Below, piece by piece: positions 32,995 through 40,928 of a DNA stretch of 64,000 nucleotides. Within the stretch, counting starts at the first letter, position 1; each line of letters begins with the position of its first letter. Location of the stretch: NCBI GenBank assembly GCA_017534305.1, contig JAFWCU010000001.1:62001-126000 (forward strand), given 5' to 3'. The stretch comes from Clostridia bacterium. GTDB taxonomy: Bacteria; Bacillota; Clostridia; TANB77; CAG-465. A model generated the notes under the pieces. That model was not told where the DNA came from. It saw nothing but the letters and a program-made list of their open reading frames with translations, and ran no database searches. A program made the position numbers and the translations under genes.

Positions 32995-34119
32995 ATGAAA
33001 GATTTTCTAAAAAGATTCATCATTGTTATAATTTTTTTGTTGGGAGTTATGGCAGCATTCATTCTTGCAAATTTGTATATGCAAAATAAGGAGAACAAAC
33101 CTACAGAAAACAAAGTAGAAGAACAGCAAACATTACCTGTTGAAGAAAAGGAAACAGACGAGATAGAAACATACAAAGAAACATATGGAGTAAACACTGC
33201 AAATTTGAATTTAAGAGATTTTCCTTCTTTAGATGGAAAAGTACTTGAGGTAATACCAAATAACTCAAATTTGAACGTTCTTGCTAAAATTAGGAATGGT
33301 TGGTACAAAGTATCTTATGGTAAAAATACTGGATATGTAAGTGGCGATTATTTGAAAGTCTTAACAGACGAAGAGAAGAAGGAAATAATTGCAGAAAAAG
33401 TATATTCTACAGATACATTTGCTAAAACTCAAGATTCATTAAATATTCGTGCAAGAGCCAATGTTAACTCGGATATTGTAACTACTTTAAACTCAGGAAG
33501 TGTTGTAAAAGTAATGGAAAAAATGCAAAATGGATGGTATAAAGTAGAAGGAAACTTGAAAGTTGGGTATGTTGATGGACAATATATTAAAATATTATCT
33601 CAAGATGAGTATAATGCTTTATCTTCTGATACTAACAATATGCTAAAACCAGATCAAAACATAATTGCTACATATACAGCTACAAGTAGTTATGGTGAAA
33701 GTAGCAGGTATAACATGCATGTTGCAGCAGATTATATTAATGGCACTATAGTTGAACCAGGACATACATATTCACATTTAGCAACTATTTTTCCAGATGG
33801 AAAAGAAAACAAGTATGTAGATTCATATGTACAAGTTAATGGAAAAGTTGAAATGGGAAATGGTGGTGGAGTTTGCATGAGTTCTAGTGTTTTATATGCT
33901 TCAATCGTTTCTGCTGAAGAAAAAGGAGTAAACACTGGACTTGTAGTTACTATGAGAAAACCACATACAAATCCTGTAAAATATGTTCCTGTAAAATATG
34001 AAGCAACAGTTGCAGGTCCAACATTAGATTTTAGTTTTAGAAACGTTAATCCTTATAGTGTTAGACTTGAGGCAAGCTACGATTATAACACATTAACAAT
34101 TACGATATACAAGGTATAA
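32995..34119 (+). CDS. Membrane-anchored protein with two bacterial SH3 domains and a VanW domain
   Basis: 374 residues, AAGGAGG upstream. An N-terminal transmembrane anchor (about 8-27) and an acidic linker lead to two SH3_3-type domains, at about 62-120 (ANLNLRDFPSLDGKVLEVIP, NGWYKVSYGKNTGYVSGDYL) and 138-200 (DSLNIRARANVNSDIVTTL, NGWYKVEGNLKVGYVDGQYI). The C-terminal half is VanW, with GGGVCMSSSVLYASIV and the closing RNVNPYSVRLEAS. SH3 domains of this type usually bind cell-wall peptides; VanW is found in vancomycin-resistance clusters and elsewhere, with unknown chemistry. The gene stands alone and is no evidence of resistance. Confidence 0.9.
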   Translation: MKDFLKRFIIVIIFLLGVMAAFILANLYMQNKENKPTENKVEEQQTLPVEEKETDEIETYKETYGVNTANLNLRDFPSLDGKVLEVIPNNSNLNVLAKIRNGWYKVSYGKNTGYVSGDYLKVLTDEEKKEIIAEKVYSTDTFAKTQDSLNIRARANVNSDIVTTLNSGSVVKVMEKMQNGWYKVEGNLKVGYVDGQYIKILSQDEYNALSSDTNNMLKPDQNIIATYTATSSYGESSRYNMHVAADYINGTIVEPGHTYSHLATIFPDGKENKYVDSYVQVNGKVEMGNGGGVCMSSSVLYASIVSAEEKGVNTGLVVTMRKPHTNPVKYVPVKYEATVAGPTLDFSFRNVNPYSVRLEASYDYNTLTITIYKV

Positions 34120-34125
34120 ATTTTT

Positions 34126-34157
34126 GCATTCTATGATAATCATAGGATGCTTTTTTT
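34126..34157 (+). terminator. SH3-VanW terminator
   Basis: Eleven-base-pair stem 34126-34136 / 34140-34150 with one G-T pair, three-base loop, T7. Confidence 0.93.
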
Positions 34158-34296
34158 ATATTAAAATAAAATTACATAAAATGCTACATTTTGCTATATA
34201 GCTGCTTTTTGAAGTATATTGAATTATTACAATAAAAACAATTGTTCAGTAAACATAATTATAATTAAATTATTTTAATAAATTAATACAAAAAGG

Positions 34297-34325
34297 TTGC
34301 AAAAACATTACCTCTATGTTACAAT
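34297..34325 (+). promoter_or_regulatory. Promoter of adhesin 2
   Basis: TTGCAA at 34297-34302, 17-bp spacer, TACAAT at 34320-34325. The transcript would carry a 5' leader of about 60 bases. The rest of the 274-bp gap is AT-rich with no other clear element. Confidence 0.7.
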
Positions 34326-34393
34326 AGTATTGCTTTGTTTTTGCACTTATGTTAATAGCAGGGACAAAAATTTAAAATAGGAGAGATGTTTTT

Positions 34394-37300
34394 ATGAAGA
34401 ATTGTTTAAAAAGTATTAAAAATCTAAAAATGAAAATCATTAGTTTAATACTTCTTGTAACATTATTAACACTTGAGTTTTCTCCATTTGCTGTTAAGGC
34501 AACTGCTAATCAGTTACAATTTTACGCAGCAGCAATCAGAGCAGTAGGCTATGATTCATACAATGGAAAAAATGTATGGTTTAGTAATGCTACACTTGGT
34601 GGACAAACTGCATATTGTATTGACTATACTTGTCCAGCTCCAAGTGGAACAATGACATTTAGAGATTACCTATCTGACCAAGGTATGGCAGTCTTAGTTC
34701 ATGGTTATCCAAATGCTTCAGCAGCTTCTTTAGGAGTTAATGATGATGATGAAGCATATATGGCAACACAAATGGCATTATGGGAAGTATTAAATAGAAC
34801 AGGAGAATCTCATAAATCTGGATTAATATTTAGAGTAGATAATGTTACTCCAAAATCTGGTATGGAAGGATTCTACCAAAGAACAACTGCTGCAGCAGCA
34901 AGACTTGTTGCTATGGCTGAAGCAGACCCATTTACAGATTTCCCTACAATGACAATCGACAATAGCGATGTTCAAGATAGAGGAAGCAAAGATGGTGACG
35001 CTTTAATTGGACCATATACAGTTACAATTTCTGGTAACTATGGTTCAACATTAAAATCTATTAGTGCATCATTAGTTAACGCTCCTGCATCAGCAAGAAT
35101 TGTTGATGGAAATGGTAATGCTAAAAATAGTTTAGCAAACGGAGATACAGTTTATGTTCAAATGAGCAGAAGTGAAGCTTCTACATCATTTAGCGTTAAC
35201 TTTAAAGCTGAATTAGATAAAATAGTTGGTGTAATTTATACAAAACCTGGTCAATCTGTACAAGACTATGTTACAACTTCAACAGAGCCAAATACAATTG
35301 AAAAAGATGTACAAATTAACTGGACTAAGAAAAATGATTTAGGTGAAATTCAACTTGTAAAAGTTGACCAAGATGATCAACCTGTTAAAGGTGCAGTATT
35401 CTCACTAACAAACTCTAAAGGAGAAAACTTAGGAGAAGTAACTACTGGATCAGATGGTAAAATTTCATTTTATAAAGTTCCTGAAGGACAATACACTTTA
35501 ACAGAAGTATCAGCTCCAGAAGGATATGTAATTAAAACTAAAACACAAAACGTAACAGTTGTTGCAGATAAAGTAACAGATGTTAAATTTGTAAATGAAA
35601 GAATAACTGGTAAATTAGTTATAACTAAAATAGATGACGCTAACAAGAGACTTGAAGGCGTAGAATTTGAAATCTATGATAAAGATGGATATTATCTAAC
35701 AACAGTTACAACTGATGCTGAAGGTATGGCTACAGTTAACCTAGATTATGGTACATATTTCTTTAAAGAAACAAAAGCACCTGCTGGATACGAAATGGAT
35801 GGAAATACATACAAATTTAGTGTTACAGATACAAATAGAACATACTATAAAACAGTTACAAATGAAAGATATAAAGGTTCACTTGTAATTGTTAAAACAG
35901 ATGATTCTCAAAAAGCTTTAGCTGGTGTTAAATTCAACATCTTAAATTCAAATGATGAAGTAGTTGCAACTATTACAACAAATGAAGATGGACTAGCAGG
36001 TGTTAAAAACTTACCACTAGGAACATATTACTATCAAGAAATATCTGCGCCAGAAAATGTTGTAATGGATACAGCAAAACATGAATTTAAAATAGAAACT
36101 AAAAACCAAGTAGTTAGAAAAGATATTGTTAATGAAAAAGTTAAAGGACAATTAATCATTAACAAAGTAGATAACAATAACGAAGTAATTGAAGGAGCAA
36201 AATTTGAAATTTATGATGCAAATGGAGTAGTTATAGATACTATTACTACAAATGCACAAGGTGTTGCAACCTCAAAATACTTTGGAAAAGGATCATATTC
36301 ATATAAAGAAATTTATGTTCCAGATGGTTATATTTTAGATTCAACAGTTAAAACATTTAACATTGAAACTAATAACCAAGTAGTAACAGAAAAAGTTGTA
36401 AACTTTATTGCTTCTGGTTCATTAAAAATTAACAAAGTAGATGAATATGGAAAAGCTCTTGCAAATGTTAAATTTGAAATCTATGACAAAAACAATACTG
36501 TTGTAGATACACTTGTAACAGATGCTCAAGGGAAAGCACAATCTAAACAATTACCACTTGGAGAATATACATTCAAAGAAGTTGAAGTTCCAGATGGTAT
36601 AGTATTAGATTCAACAGTTAGACCTTTTGCTTTAACTGTAAACAATCAAGTAATAACAAAAACAATTGTAAATGATTACATTAATGGTAAATTAAGAATT
36701 ATTAAAGTAGATGAAAATAGCAAACCACTTGCTGGCGTTAAATTCAACCTATATGATTCTAACAAAGAATATATAGCTACAATGGTAACTGATGAAAATG
36801 GTATTGCTGTTTCTCCTGATTTAGTAAAAGGATCATACTATTTCCAAGAAATAGAAGCTCCAGAAGGAATCGTTGTAGATAATACTATGTATGATTTCAC
36901 AATTGAATATGATGGACAAAATGTTGTTAAAAACTTAGTAAATAGATATGCTAAAGGTACTCTTGTAATTACTAAATATGATAGTACTGGTGCATTACTA
37001 GCAAATGTTAAATTCAACATTTTAAATGAAGCTAAAGAAGTAGTAGATACTATTACTACAGATGAAAATGGTAGAGCTGAATCTAAAAATCTTGTAGTAG
37101 GAAAATATTTCTATCAAGAAATAGATGCGCCTGCTCATGTAGTAATGGATAATAAATTACATGAATTCTCTTTAACTAAAGATAACGAAGTTGTAACAAA
37201 AGAAGTTGTTAATAAAGTTAAAGAAGGAAAATTAAAAATAATTAAAGTAGATGAAAATAACCAACCACTTGCTGGTGTTAAATTTAATATCTACGATGAA

Positions 37301-40042
37301 AATAAAGTATTAGTAGATTCAATGACTACAAATGCACAAGGTGTTGCTGAATCTGGAGAACTTGTTAAAGGAAAATACTTCTATCAAGAAGTAGAAGCTC
37401 CAGAAGGAATTATTGTAGATGACACTATGTATGATTTTGAAATCGTTGAAGATGGACAAAATGTTATCAAAAACATGATCAACTACTATGCTAAAGGTCA
37501 ACTTCAAATTACTAAATATGATAGTAACAATAAAGTATTATCTGGAGTTAAATTTGAAATTGCAAATAGTGAAGGTACAGTAGTAGAAACTATTACAACA
37601 GATGCATCAGGAAAAGCTATAACTTCAAGATTACCACTAGGAACTTATACATATAAAGAAGTAGAAGCTCCATCAGATGTTGTAATGGATACTGAAGCTC
37701 ATGAATTCAAACTTGAATACAACAACCAAGTTTTATACAAAGAAGTAGTAAACAAAGTAAAAGAAGGTACTTTAAAAATAATTAAAGTAGATGAAAACAA
37801 CAAACCTCTAGAAGGAGTTAAATTCAATATTTACAATGAACAAAAAGTACTTGTAGATACTATGACTACAAACAAACTAGGTATTGCTGAATCTGGTGAC
37901 CTTGTAAAAGGAAAATATTTCTATCAAGAAGTAGAAGCTCCAGAAGGAATTATAGTAGACAATACTATGTATCCATTTGAAATTGTAGAAGATGGACAAA
38001 ATGTTGTAGAAAACATGGTTAACTACTATGCTAAAGGTCAACTACAAATAACTAAAATAGACAACAAAAACAATACTTTATCAGGTGTTGTATTTGAAAT
38101 TAAAGATGGTAAAGGAAATGTAGTAGATACGTTAACTACTGATGCTCAAGGTAAAGCTACATCTAAAAAATTACCACTTGGAACTTATACATATAAAGAA
38201 ATATCAGCTCCATCAAATGTTGTAATGGATACTGATACTCATGAATTCAAACTAGAAACTAATAACCAAGTAGTAACTCGTGAAGTAGTAAATAAAGTTA
38301 TTGAAGGAAAACTAAAAATAATCAAAGTAGATGAAAATGATGAACCATTAAAAGGTATCAAATTTAACATTTACGATGAAAATAAAAATGTTATAGATAC
38401 TATTGTTACAGATGAAAATGGTGTAGCAGTATCTAAAGACATTGAAAAAGGAAAATACTTCTATCAAGAAATTGAAGCTCCAGAAGGAATTATAGTAGAT
38501 AATACTATGTATCCATTTGAAGTACAATATGATGGTCAAAACGTAATAGCTAATATGATTAACTACTACGCTAAAGGACAATTAAAAATTGTTAAATATG
38601 ATAGCAATAATAAAGTACTTTCAGGAGTTAAATTTGAAATTGCAGATAAGGATGGTAATGTAGTAGATACAATTACTACTGATGAAAATGGTAGAGCAAT
38701 TTCTAAAAAACTAATGCTTGGTACATATACATATAAAGAAGTAGAAGCTCCATCAAATGTTGTTATGGATACTACAGCTCATGAATTTGTATTAAATGAA
38801 AATAACCAAGTAATTACAAAAGAAGTAGTAAATAAAGTTAAAGAAGGAAAACTTAAAATCATTAAAGTGGATGAAAATGATGAACCACTACAAGGTGTTA
38901 AATTCAATATCTATGATGAAAATAAAAAACTAGTAGATACAATTGTTACAGATGAAAATGGTGTGGCAGAATCTAAAGAACTAGAAAAAGGTAAATATTT
39001 CTATCAAGAAATTGAAGCACCTGAAGGAATTGTAGTAGATAATACTATGTATCCATTTGAAATTGTAGAGGATGGACAAAATGTTATTGAAAATATGGTT
39101 AACTACTATGCTAAAGGACAACTTGAAATTACTAAATATACAAATAAAGGATCTGTTCTTAGTGGAGTAATGTTTAGAATTTACGATGAAAATGGAAAAG
39201 CAATTGAAGTAATTACAACAGATAATAAAGGTGTTGCAACTTCTTCAAAATTACCACTTGGAAAATATTATTACCAAGAAATTTCTACTTCAGAAAATTG
39301 TGTAATTGATACAAAAAAATATGAATTTGTATTAACTGAAAATAACCAAGTTGTTAAGAAAACAGTTGTAAATAAAGTTAAAGAGGCAACTTTAAAAATA
39401 ATCAAAGTAGATGAAAATGAAGTACCACTTCAAGGTGTTACATTTAATATCTATGATAAAAATATGAAACTTGTAGATACAATTGTTACAGATGAAAATG
39501 GTGTGGCAGAATCTAAAGAACTAGAAAAAGGAAGCTATTTCTATCAAGAAATTAAAGCTCCTCAAGGAATTAAAGTAGATGATACAATTTATCCATTTGA
39601 AATTGTTGAAGATGGACAAAATGTTATTAAAAACATGATTAACTACTATGTAAGAGGAAGCTTAAAAATCTACAAAGTTGCTGAAGATACAAACAAACCT
39701 CTTGCAAACGCAGAATTTACAATTTATGATGAGGCTAGAAATGCAGTAGCAACTGTTATTACAAACCAAGATGGTGTAGCTTCAGTAGATAATTTAGTTT
39801 ATGGAACATATTATTATAAAGAAACAAAAGCTCCAAACGGATATAAACTAAATAATACAGAATATCAATTAAACATTGAAGATGAATCTGAAGTTGTTTG
39901 TGTAGTTTATAATGTAAAAGATGAATTACCAAAAACAGGTTCTGGTGTAAGCACAGATATTCAAATCATTTTACTTGTTGCATTTATATCTTTAATTGGA
40001 TATGTTGCAATGAGCACTTTAAGAAAAAAAGAACAATTCTAA
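34394..40042 (+). CDS. Giant surface adhesin: thioester domain, 17 Cna-B repeats, LPKTG anchor (adhesin 2)
   Basis: 1882 residues. The signal peptide ends near AVKATA. The thioester domain has Cys75 in AYCIDY and Gln126 in ATQMALWEV, matching the family motifs YC-[ILV]-D and TQxALW. After a linker, 17 Cna-B domains of about 89 residues run from about 330 to 1845. Each opens like KLKIIKVDENNQPLAGVKF, has a central YFYQEVEAPEGI, and ends in VVN or MIN; these carry the Lys, Glu and Asn of an isopeptide bond. The later domains alternate between two types. The protein ends ELPKTGSG, hydrophobic segment, KKEQF: a canonical sortase A signal. Known relatives are extended stalks that present a covalent-binding tip. 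Confidence 0.95.
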   Translation: MKNCLKSIKNLKMKIISLILLVTLLTLEFSPFAVKATANQLQFYAAAIRAVGYDSYNGKNVWFSNATLGGQTAYCIDYTCPAPSGTMTFRDYLSDQGMAVLVHGYPNASAASLGVNDDDEAYMATQMALWEVLNRTGESHKSGLIFRVDNVTPKSGMEGFYQRTTAAAARLVAMAEADPFTDFPTMTIDNSDVQDRGSKDGDALIGPYTVTISGNYGSTLKSISASLVNAPASARIVDGNGNAKNSLANGDTVYVQMSRSEASTSFSVNFKAELDKIVGVIYTKPGQSVQDYVTTSTEPNTIEKDVQINWTKKNDLGEIQLVKVDQDDQPVKGAVFSLTNSKGENLGEVTTGSDGKISFYKVPEGQYTLTEVSAPEGYVIKTKTQNVTVVADKVTDVKFVNERITGKLVITKIDDANKRLEGVEFEIYDKDGYYLTTVTTDAEGMATVNLDYGTYFFKETKAPAGYEMDGNTYKFSVTDTNRTYYKTVTNERYKGSLVIVKTDDSQKALAGVKFNILNSNDEVVATITTNEDGLAGVKNLPLGTYYYQEISAPENVVMDTAKHEFKIETKNQVVRKDIVNEKVKGQLIINKVDNNNEVIEGAKFEIYDANGVVIDTITTNAQGVATSKYFGKGSYSYKEIYVPDGYILDSTVKTFNIETNNQVVTEKVVNFIASGSLKINKVDEYGKALANVKFEIYDKNNTVVDTLVTDAQGKAQSKQLPLGEYTFKEVEVPDGIVLDSTVRPFALTVNNQVITKTIVNDYINGKLRIIKVDENSKPLAGVKFNLYDSNKEYIATMVTDENGIAVSPDLVKGSYYFQEIEAPEGIVVDNTMYDFTIEYDGQNVVKNLVNRYAKGTLVITKYDSTGALLANVKFNILNEAKEVVDTITTDENGRAESKNLVVGKYFYQEIDAPAHVVMDNKLHEFSLTKDNEVVTKEVVNKVKEGKLKIIKVDENNQPLAGVKFNIYDENKVLVDSMTTNAQGVAESGELVKGKYFYQEVEAPEGIIVDDTMYDFEIVEDGQNVIKNMINYYAKGQLQITKYDSNNKVLSGVKFEIANSEGTVVETITTDASGKAITSRLPLGTYTYKEVEAPSDVVMDTEAHEFKLEYNNQVLYKEVVNKVKEGTLKIIKVDENNKPLEGVKFNIYNEQKVLVDTMTTNKLGIAESGDLVKGKYFYQEVEAPEGIIVDNTMYPFEIVEDGQNVVENMVNYYAKGQLQITKIDNKNNTLSGVVFEIKDGKGNVVDTLTTDAQGKATSKKLPLGTYTYKEISAPSNVVMDTDTHEFKLETNNQVVTREVVNKVIEGKLKIIKVDENDEPLKGIKFNIYDENKNVIDTIVTDENGVAVSKDIEKGKYFYQEIEAPEGIIVDNTMYPFEVQYDGQNVIANMINYYAKGQLKIVKYDSNNKVLSGVKFEIADKDGNVVDTITTDENGRAISKKLMLGTYTYKEVEAPSNVVMDTTAHEFVLNENNQVITKEVVNKVKEGKLKIIKVDENDEPLQGVKFNIYDENKKLVDTIVTDENGVAESKELEKGKYFYQEIEAPEGIVVDNTMYPFEIVEDGQNVIENMVNYYAKGQLEITKYTNKGSVLSGVMFRIYDENGKAIEVITTDNKGVATSSKLPLGKYYYQEISTSENCVIDTKKYEFVLTENNQVVKKTVVNKVKEATLKIIKVDENEVPLQGVTFNIYDKNMKLVDTIVTDENGVAESKELEKGSYFYQEIKAPQGIKVDDTIYPFEIVEDGQNVIKNMINYYVRGSLKIYKVAEDTNKPLANAEFTIYDEARNAVATVITNQDGVASVDNLVYGTYYYKETKAPNGYKLNNTEYQLNIEDESEVVCVVYNVKDELPKTGSGVSTDIQIILLVAFISLIGYVAMSTLRKKEQF
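37220..39650 (+). repeat. Higher-order tandem repeat of 540 bp inside adhesin 2
   Basis: Corresponding sequence (AATAAAGTTAAAGAAGG and close variants) recurs at about 37211, 37751, 38291, 38831 and 39371, exactly 540 bp apart. Each unit encodes 180 residues: one type-A and one type-B Cna-B domain. The copies differ at many silent and some coding positions, so they are not fresh duplications, but the exact period indicates unequal recombination in whole units. Confidence 0.9.
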
Positions 40043-40060
40043 TAAAAACTTAAATAGATA

Positions 40061-40100
40061 AAAAAAGAATACACTTTTATATTAAGTGTATTCTTTTTTT
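40061..40100. terminator. Bidirectional terminator between adhesin 2 and the - strand small gene
   Basis: Perfect 11-bp stem 40066-40076 / 40084-40094 flanked by A6 on the left and T7 on the right, so it serves both directions. Confidence 0.93.
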
Positions 40101-40299
40101 AGTATGAGCCATATCGTGTGATTTCAGATTTTTTAAAAGTTTTCACATCTGTAAATATTGTATCAACTACGTGCACAGTAATAGTATCTTTGTTGTCGTT
40201 CATCATAGATTTTAGTTTCTCAAATGATTCTTCTAGATATATTCTTCCTTCGTACTTAACATCTATGTATGATTTTGCAGAAAAAAATTCAAAAAACAT
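40099..40299 (-). CDS. Small protein of unknown function (66 aa)
   Basis: On the - strand, AAGGAGG lies at 40309-40315. The first ATG (40308) abuts it; the second (40299) is at a proper distance and is chosen. The product, MFFEFFSAKSYIDVKYEGRI followed by a helix and TITVHVVDTIFTDVKTFKKS, has no signal peptide and reads like a small alpha/beta domain. It has a good promoter on the same strand and ends in a terminator. No family is recognised. It diverges from spoVS, so the two may share regulation. Confidence 0.6.
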   Translation of the reverse strand: MFFEFFSAKSYIDVKYEGRIYLEESFEKLKSMMNDNKDTITVHVVDTIFTDVKTFKKSEITRYGSY

Positions 40300-40353
40300 A
40301 TCAATCATCCTCCTTTTAATTATAAAAGTTTATTTCTCATAACATCTATTATC

Positions 40354-40382
40354 ATTATACTACATAAAAATATATATTACAA
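40354..40382 (-). promoter_or_regulatory. Promoter of the - strand small gene
   Basis: Read on the - strand: TTGTAA (40382-40377), 17-bp spacer, TATAAT (40359-40354). Confidence 0.65.
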
Positions 40383-40456
40383 CTACTATTAATATTTCTT
40401 ATGTTACAAATTGTTATAATTCTACATTATTTTTAGCTTAAATAAGATTTTAATTA

Positions 40457-40485
40457 TTGCAAATTTTTTTTATATTATATATAAT
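40457..40485 (+). promoter_or_regulatory. spoVS promoter
   Basis: TTGCAA at 40457-40462, 17-bp T-rich spacer, TATAAT at 40480-40485. It looks like a vegetative sigma-A promoter, not a sporulation one. Confidence 0.7.
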
Positions 40486-40544
40486 CAAAATAAGGTAAGA
40501 GTAATCTTTCCTTAAGCAAAAGATAAAATCATAGGAGGTAGAAA

Positions 40545-40808
40545 ATGGATATATTAAAAATTTCAGCAAAATCTAGCCCTAATTCTGTAGCAGGAGCAAT
40601 AGCTGGTCTTGTTAAAGAGAATGGAAGAGCAGAAATGCAAGCAATTGGAGCAGGGGCTATAAACCAAGCAGTAAAGGCAGTAGCAATCGCAAGAGGATTT
40701 GTTGCACCAACAGGTGTAGAACTAGTTTGTTCTCCAGCATTCACAGAGGTAACAATAGATAACGAGGACAAAACAGGAATTAAATTCGTAGTTGAACCTA
40801 AAAATTAA
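40545..40808 (+). CDS. spoVS: Stage V sporulation protein S
   Basis: 87 residues, AGGAGG upstream. SpoVS is an Alba-fold small protein that affects spore-coat assembly and septation in Bacillus; it is also found in bacteria that do not make spores. The sequence MDILKISAKSSPNSVAGAIA, then QAIGAGAINQAVKAVAIARG, is highly characteristic. It has its own promoter and terminator. Its presence alone does not prove that the organism sporulates. Confidence 0.96.
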   Translation: MDILKISAKSSPNSVAGAIAGLVKENGRAEMQAIGAGAINQAVKAVAIARGFVAPTGVELVCSPAFTEVTIDNEDKTGIKFVVEPKN

Positions 40809-40836
40809 TTAAAAATATATTAAATTTAAAAATGTG

Positions 40837-40875
40837 GACTCAAGAAGATAAAAGTATATCTTTTTGAGTCTTTTT
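40837..40875 (+). terminator. spoVS terminator
   Basis: Long hairpin from GACTCAAGAAGATA (40837-40850) to its imperfect complement ending GAGTC at 40870, then T5. Confidence 0.82.
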
Positions 40876-40928
40876 ATGATATAATTGGGCAAGATATAAA
40901 TAGTATTAAGAAAGTTAGGTGTCGTGTT

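Noticed and set aside
32995-34119. Vancomycin-resistance cluster suggested by the VanW domain
   Set aside because: VanW domains are common in Clostridia outside resistance loci; no vanH, vanA/B or vanX genes are present.
37220-39650. CRISPR-like or transposon-like repeat array
   Set aside because: The period is 540 bp, fully coding and in frame; it is a protein-domain repeat.
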